From positions 6,879,501-6,943,500 of the forward strand of contig NZ_CP048882.1 in the NCBI RefSeq assembly GCF_015910445.1: a stretch of DNA of 64,000 nucleotides, read 5' to 3'. Positions 59,812-64,000 of this stretch are shown piece after piece (position 1 is the first letter of the stretch; each line of letters begins with the position of its first letter). A program made the translations under genes and the position numbers. Below the pieces are notes generated by a model. That model did no database searches. It was not told where the DNA came from and saw only the letters and a list, made by a program, of their open reading frames with translations. The DNA is from Streptomyces bathyalis (GTDB lineage Bacteria; Actinomycetota; Actinomycetes; Streptomycetales; Streptomycetaceae).

Positions 59812-61116
59812 GTGGGTGAGGACGCGGACGTGGCCACGAGCCTGGCGGACAGCGTGAGCGAAGAGATCGCGGACCGCCTCGCCCCCGTCGACGCGGAACT
59901 GGCCCGCCGGTACCCCGGCGAGCCGCCCACGCGCCAGCCCGTGCACACCGTCTACGTGCCGGCCGACGCCGTCTCGTCCGGGACCGTGAGCGCCTGGGGC
60001 GAGCAGGCGCGGGAAATGCTCGACGAACACGCCCCGGACGCCGTCTCCTTCGCGTCGGTGCTGGGCCTGCCGTCACACCTCGCGGGCCCTGTCCACGACC
60101 GCGTGCGGGCGAAGTTGGAGCGCGAGCCCGTGGAGGACCTGCGCATCGACTTCGAGGACGGCTACGGCCGGCGTCCCGACAGCGAGGAGGACGCGGCGGC
60201 GGCCCGTGCGGCCCGGCTCGTCGCCGACGCCTTCGAAGACGGCAGCGCGCCCCCGTGCATGGGCATCCGCATGAAGTGCATGGAGGCCGACGTGCGCGAC
60301 CGCGGCATCCGCACCCTCGACATCTTCCTCACGGGCCTGGTGGACGCGGGCGGCCTGCCCGGCGGACTGGTCCTCACCCTCCCCAAGGTCAGCCACCCCG
60401 AGCAGGTCGCGGCGATGGCGCGGCTGTGCGGGGAGTTCGAAACGGCACGCGGGCTGCCCGAGGGCCGCATCGGATTCGAGATCCAGATCGAGACCACGCA
60501 GTCGATCCTCGGCCCCGACGGACGAGCCACCGTGGCCCTCATGATCGACGCCGCCGGCGGGCGCGCGACCTCCCTCCACTACGGCACCTTCGACTACAGC
60601 GCCGCATGCGGGGTGAGCGCCGAGTACCAGGCGATGGACCATCCCGTGGCCGACCACGCCAAGGCCGTCATGCAGGCCGCCGCGGCCGGAACGGGGGTGC
60701 GCCTGTCCGACGGGTCGACGAACATCGTCCCCAGCGGCCGGAGGGAGCAGGTGCACGACGCCTGGAGGCACCATCACGCCCTCGTGCGGCGGTCGTTGGC
60801 CCGCGCCTACTACCAGGGCTGGGACATGCACCCGGGCCACCTGCCCACGCGCTACGCCGCCGTCTACGCCTTCTACCGCGAGGGCATGGAGCGCGCCGCG
60901 GCCCGCCTCGCCGCCTACACCGGAAACGCCGGCGGAGACGCCGCCGTGATGGACGAGCCCGCCACGGCCCGTGCGCTGAGCAACTACCTGCTGCGCGGCC
61001 TGGATTGCGGCGCACTCTCGTCCGGCGAGGTCGCGAGGCACTCCGGACTGACACGGGCGGACCTCGACGCCCTCGCGGGGCGGGCCACTGAGGCGCAAGT
61101 CAATTCCGGCCCGTAG
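59812..61116 (+). CDS. CitE-like aldolase, DUF6986 family
   Basis: The 434-residue protein has a CitE-related barrel: LRIDFEDGYGRRPDSEEDAAA for metal and substrate, RTLDIFLTGL, GRIGFEIQIETTQSILGPDG and RATSLHYGTFDYSAACGVS. Its C-terminal 130 residues, with YYQGWDMHPGHLPTRYAAVYAF, resemble those of large CitE relatives. It fits DUF6986 aldolases, often found near purine breakdown genes, but no such genes are present here. GTG 59812 is the start. TTAAACGAATTGTTGAA lies about 60 bp upstream and could be an operator. Confidence 0.8.
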   Translation: MGEDADVATSLADSVSEEIADRLAPVDAELARRYPGEPPTRQPVHTVYVPADAVSSGTVSAWGEQAREMLDEHAPDAVSFASVLGLPSHLAGPVHDRVRAKLEREPVEDLRIDFEDGYGRRPDSEEDAAAARAARLVADAFEDGSAPPCMGIRMKCMEADVRDRGIRTLDIFLTGLVDAGGLPGGLVLTLPKVSHPEQVAAMARLCGEFETARGLPEGRIGFEIQIETTQSILGPDGRATVALMIDAAGGRATSLHYGTFDYSAACGVSAEYQAMDHPVADHAKAVMQAAAAGTGVRLSDGSTNIVPSGRREQVHDAWRHHHALVRRSLARAYYQGWDMHPGHLPTRYAAVYAFYREGMERAAARLAAYTGNAGGDAAVMDEPATARALSNYLLRGLDCGALSSGEVARHSGLTRADLDALAGRATEAQVNSGP

Positions 61117-61163
61117 TCTGGCCCTTCGGTACGCGGCAATAACGCGGGCAAAGGGGACGGGCA

Positions 61164-63080
61164 GTGCGGACACCGGGGGATCGGTCGCCGGAGGACGGCG
61201 GAAGCGGCAACACGGGCGCTGCGGACGAGGGCACGGGACCGCCGGAGACGGGCAGGGTCCTCGCGGGGCGCTACCGCGTGACGGGCCGCCTCGGGAGGGG
61301 CGGCATGGGCGTGGTCTGGCGCGCCGTCGACGACGTGCTCGGCCGGGAGGTCGCGGTCAAGGAACTGCGGACCTTCACCGACGCGGGCTCCGGTGAACTG
61401 GAGGGACTGCGCACGCGGATGCAGCGCGAGGCGCGGGCCGCGGCACGCGTGCGGCACGCGGGAGTGATCTCCGTCCACGACGTCGCACAGCACGACGGCC
61501 GTCCCGTCATCGTGATGGAACTGATCGAGGGGCCCTCGCTCGACGACGTGCTCCGCGAACGCGGCCCCCTGGAGCCGCGGGAGGCCGCCGCCATCGGCGC
61601 CGAGGTGATGGACGCGCTGGCCGCGGCACACCGCGCGGGAGTGCTCCACCGGGACGTCAAGCCGGGCAACGTGCTCCTGGAGAACGGCACCGGGCGCGTC
61701 GTCCTCACCGACTTCGGCATCGCCTCCGTGGAGGACCCGGACGACGGCGCCGGCACGCAGCTCACCGGCAGCGGGGAACTGGTCGGCTCCCTCGACTACT
61801 TGGCCCCGGAGCGTGCGCGCGGCGAGGCACCGCGCGAGGCCTGCGACGTGTGGGCCCTGGGTGCGACGCTGTACGCCGCCGTCGAGGGCGCCGCCCCCTT
61901 CCGCCGCACCTCGACCTGGTCCACGCTCAACGCCATCGTCGTGGAACCGCTCCCCGAACCGCAGCGCGCGGGAGCGCTCGGGCCCGTACTGGCCGAACTG
62001 ATGGACAAGGACCCGGCGAAGCGGGCCGACGCGGAACGCGCGAAGGCGCTGCTCGAGGCCGTGGCGAAGGGTACGGAGCCTCCGGCGGGCCCTTCCGAGA
62101 CGATGCAGCTCGGTGCGGCCGAGCGGCCCAAGGGACACGGGCCGGGACAGGTTCCTGGGGCGGCGGCGGCCGAAGTCGCCGACGCTCAGGGGCAGTCGGG
62201 ACAGCGGCAGCCGGCGGGATCCGCCGCGGCCGGCGCCTGGCCCCCTCGGGTCGATGCTCCGCAGAGTGCGTCCGGAGCGGCTTCCGCAACGGAGTCCGCG
62301 GCAGCGGGGGCGGTGCCTCCGGCGTACGGCCACGGAGGCGACACCGACCGGCACACCGTCCACACCCGCGCCGAACGGCCCGGCGGGCGCCGGCGGTCCC
62401 TGATCGCCGCCGCCGTGGCCGCCGTCGTCCTGACCGGCGCGGGTGGCACCTACGCCGTGATGTCGGGAACGGGCGGCGACGGCGCCGACCGCGCGGGCGG
62501 AGGGTCCGGCGAGGGCCGGACCGCGGGCGCCGGGAAGCAGGAAGCGGGCAAGGGAGCGGACAGCGTCCCCGAGAAGAACGAGCCCTCATCGGGCGACCGC
62601 AAGAAGCAGGGAGACAAGGCGGGGGCGTCGGCAGGCGGCCCCGGCGACGGCAAGGGCACGGGAGACAAGGCCGGCAACAGCGGGCCGAACGATGACAGGA
62701 CGGGCGGCTCGAAGCCCGGCGGTGCGGGCGGCTCGTCCGGTACGGGGGACGGCGGCGGGAGCGGCGGCGGAGGCGGAGGAGGCGCACCGGGTCCGGCGCC
62801 GGCCTGCCACCCGCGGGGCGGGGGGAAGTTCGACTGCACGGTGTGGAAGACGGCCACGTCCTACAACGGGGCGCACAAGCCGGTCGGTCAGCTCAACGCC
62901 GGTACGAACTACTTCTTCTGCCAGAAGAAGCTTCCCCACCGCGAGACGTCGGGGCGCTGGACGAACGTGTGGTGGGCCAAGACCGACGACGACAGCGGCA
63001 ACGCAGGTGTGTTCGTCAGCGATGTCTACATCAAGGGCGGGGACAACAACCAGCCCGTGCCCGGCCTTCCGGTCTGCTGA
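61164..63080 (+). CDS. Membrane Ser/Thr protein kinase with extracellular tail
   Basis: The 638-residue protein has a Hanks-type kinase domain (about residues 34-300): GRLGRGGMGVVWRAVD, catalytic Lys in VAVKELRTF, HRDVKPGNVLL and LTDFGIASVEDP. A long Ala/Gly/Pro linker leads to one membrane helix at about 412-430 (SLIAAAVAAVVLTGAGGTYA), then an acidic/Gly-rich stretch and a C-terminal domain of about 90 residues with three or more Cys (CHPRGGGKFDCTVW, YFFCQKKLPHRE, GLPVC). The outside domain looks like a small SH3-like sensor. GTG 61164 is preceded by GGGGA. Confidence 0.92.
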   Translation: MRTPGDRSPEDGGSGNTGAADEGTGPPETGRVLAGRYRVTGRLGRGGMGVVWRAVDDVLGREVAVKELRTFTDAGSGELEGLRTRMQREARAAARVRHAGVISVHDVAQHDGRPVIVMELIEGPSLDDVLRERGPLEPREAAAIGAEVMDALAAAHRAGVLHRDVKPGNVLLENGTGRVVLTDFGIASVEDPDDGAGTQLTGSGELVGSLDYLAPERARGEAPREACDVWALGATLYAAVEGAAPFRRTSTWSTLNAIVVEPLPEPQRAGALGPVLAELMDKDPAKRADAERAKALLEAVAKGTEPPAGPSETMQLGAAERPKGHGPGQVPGAAAAEVADAQGQSGQRQPAGSAAAGAWPPRVDAPQSASGAASATESAAAGAVPPAYGHGGDTDRHTVHTRAERPGGRRRSLIAAAVAAVVLTGAGGTYAVMSGTGGDGADRAGGGSGEGRTAGAGKQEAGKGADSVPEKNEPSSGDRKKQGDKAGASAGGPGDGKGTGDKAGNSGPNDDRTGGSKPGGAGGSSGTGDGGGSGGGGGGGAPGPAPACHPRGGGKFDCTVWKTATSYNGAHKPVGQLNAGTNYFFCQKKLPHRETSGRWTNVWWAKTDDDSGNAGVFVSDVYIKGGDNNQPVPGLPVC

Positions 63081-63109
63081 GTCTCCCGCAGCCGTGTACA
63101 ACGGCTGAC

Positions 63110-63865
63110 ATGGACGATCAGGCCTTCCTCGACCACGTCGCCGACGGGCTCGCATCGCTGCCCGGGGTGCGGGCCGTGGCGCTCGGCGGCTCCCGCGCCC
63201 AGGGCACGCAACGGCCCGGCAGCGACTGGGACTTCGCCCTCTACTACCGGGGCGCCTTCGACCCCGGTCAGCTGCGCGCCCTGGGCTGGCCCGGTGAGGT
63301 CAGCGGGATCGGGGAGTGGGGCGGAGGCGTGTTCAACGGCGGCGCCTGGCTGACCGTCGACGGCCGCCGCACCGACGTCCACTACCGCGACCTGGACGTC
63401 GTGGAGCACGAGATCGCCGAGGCGGAGGCGGGCAGATTCCACCGGGAACAGCTCATGTTCCACCTGGCCGGGATCCCCAGCTATCTCGTGGTCGGTGAAC
63501 TCGCCCTCAACAGGACGCTCCGCGGTGAGCTGCCCAGCCCGTCCTACCCGCCCGCTCTGCGCTCGTCGGCGTCCGCCCGGTGGCGTGAGACGGCCCTGGC
63601 CACGCTCTCCTACGCCAGGACCAACTACGCACCGCGCGGGCGCCTCACCGAGGTCGCCGGAGCGATCTCGGTCGCCGCGATGCAGCATGCCCACGCCGTG
63701 CTCGCCGACCGGGGCGTGTGGGTGACGAACGAGAAGACTCTGCTGGAGCGGGCCGGGCTGCGTGGCATCGACGAGGTGCTGGCCGCGGCGAGCACCCGGC
63801 CGGACGGCCTCGCCGCGGCCCTTCGCGAAGCGGAGGCTCTCTTCGAATCCGTACTGCCGGGCTGA
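63110..63865 (+). CDS. Nucleotidyltransferase-domain protein
   Basis: The 251-residue protein has the Pol-beta-like motif GGSRAQGTQRPGSDWDFALYY, where G-S and D-x-D bind nucleotide and metal, and the third acid in RRTDVHYRDLDVVE. A helical C-terminal part with VAGAISVAAMQHAHAVLADRG resembles aminoglycoside or kanamycin-type transferases, but no resistance role can be claimed. ATG 63110 lies 29 bp after the kinase stop. A hairpin follows the stop. Confidence 0.87.
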   Translation: MDDQAFLDHVADGLASLPGVRAVALGGSRAQGTQRPGSDWDFALYYRGAFDPGQLRALGWPGEVSGIGEWGGGVFNGGAWLTVDGRRTDVHYRDLDVVEHEIAEAEAGRFHREQLMFHLAGIPSYLVVGELALNRTLRGELPSPSYPPALRSSASARWRETALATLSYARTNYAPRGRLTEVAGAISVAAMQHAHAVLADRGVWVTNEKTLLERAGLRGIDEVLAAASTRPDGLAAALREAEALFESVLPG

Positions 63866-63874
63866 GCCGGCGGC

Positions 63875-63909
63875 CCCGGGTGCATGGCGAGCAACTGCCA
63901 TGCACCGGG
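63875..63909. terminator. Hairpin terminator after the nucleotidyltransferase
   Basis: CCCGGGTGCATGGC (63875-63888) pairs with GCCATGCACCGGG (63897-63909), one base bulged, around an 8-nt loop. It separates the gene from the one reading in from the right edge. Confidence 0.75.
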
Positions 63910-63958
63910 CTGCAGTCCGCATCCGCGGAGCCGGAAGGGCGGAAGGCCCCGAACGGCC

Positions 63959-64000
63959 TCAGGCGGGCGGCAGTTCGCCCGAACCGCGCGCGATGAGCGT
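63959..64000 (-). CDS. C-terminal end of a gene, possibly LacI-family
   Basis: The frame entering from the right edge reads TLIARGSGELPPA and stops at 63961-63959. LIARGS followed by a short Pro-rich tail resembles the C-terminus of many LacI-family regulators, but 13 residues are not enough to be sure. Confidence 0.4.
   Translation of the reverse strand, partial: TLIARGSGELPPA

Noticed and set aside
63110..63865. An aminoglycoside resistance gene
   Set aside because: The nucleotidyltransferase core is clear but is shared by many enzymes; nothing points to antibiotic substrates.

Overview
The window is about 70 % G+C, has strongly G/C-ending codons, many GTG/TTG starts, 4-nt ATGA/GTGA gene overlaps and typical actinomycete families, so it most likely comes from the chromosome of a Streptomyces-like actinomycete. 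I recognise no tRNA, rRNA, CRISPR array or complete insertion sequence. All assignments come from reading translated proteins and motifs; no database search was run.

Layout. (1) 1-2520: end of an unknown gene, a macro-domain protein, a questin-oxidase-like protein and a VOC protein. (2) 2602-22840: a complete L-rhamnose island. Leftward it carries rhaI, a bifunctional rhamnulose-1-phosphate aldolase/lactaldehyde dehydrogenase, rhaB and lutABC, plus a Tat-exported alpha-L-rhamnosidase. Rightward it carries an ABC importer (ATPase, two permeases, binding lipoprotein), a rhamnose mutarotase, a second sugar-isomerase-like protein and two tandem LacI regulators. Three promoters of one design (TTGACG, 17 bp, TAnnTT), each followed by a TGAAACGTTTCA-type palindrome, tie these units together. 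The chain runs from rhamnoside cleavage through import, isomerisation, phosphorylation and aldol cleavage to lactaldehyde, lactate and, through LutABC, pyruvate. (3) 22873-24809: a 19-residue peptide gene, an FAD oxidoreductase and a YjbQ protein. (4) 25325-35178: a catabolic operon with a divergent IclR regulator: CitE-like lyase, CaiB-type CoA transferase, MaoC hydratase, acyl-CoA dehydrogenase, LLM flavin oxidoreductase, a TRAP transporter and an MmgE/PrpD protein, probably for a C5-type dicarboxylate.

(5) 35196-42261: HAD phosphatase, lactonase-like propeller, a CbiX-like protein without its usual histidine, a BadF-type kinase overlapping ung, a BNR-repeat protein and a TetR regulator. 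(6) 42262-46177: a patchy accessory stretch with perfect 15-bp inverted repeats, decayed coding fragments, a SLOG/DUF2493 protein, a secreted metzincin-like protease, a double-Nudix protein whose start is frameshifted, and an orphan protein. (7) 46205-64000: mostly conserved chromosomal genes: PAP2, M56 and DUF5134 membrane proteins, VOC, GNAT, GDPD, an HSL-type hydrolase, DUF6421, an SDR, a threonine aldolase, PlsC, thioredoxin, etfBA, an epimerase, a CitE-like DUF6986 protein, a Ser/Thr kinase, a nucleotidyltransferase and the tail of what may be a LacI gene.

The strongest candidates for something new are the paired mosaic LacI regulators inside the rhamnose island, the coupling of rhamnose cleavage to lactate oxidation in one unit, and the unassigned CoA-dependent dicarboxylate operon.
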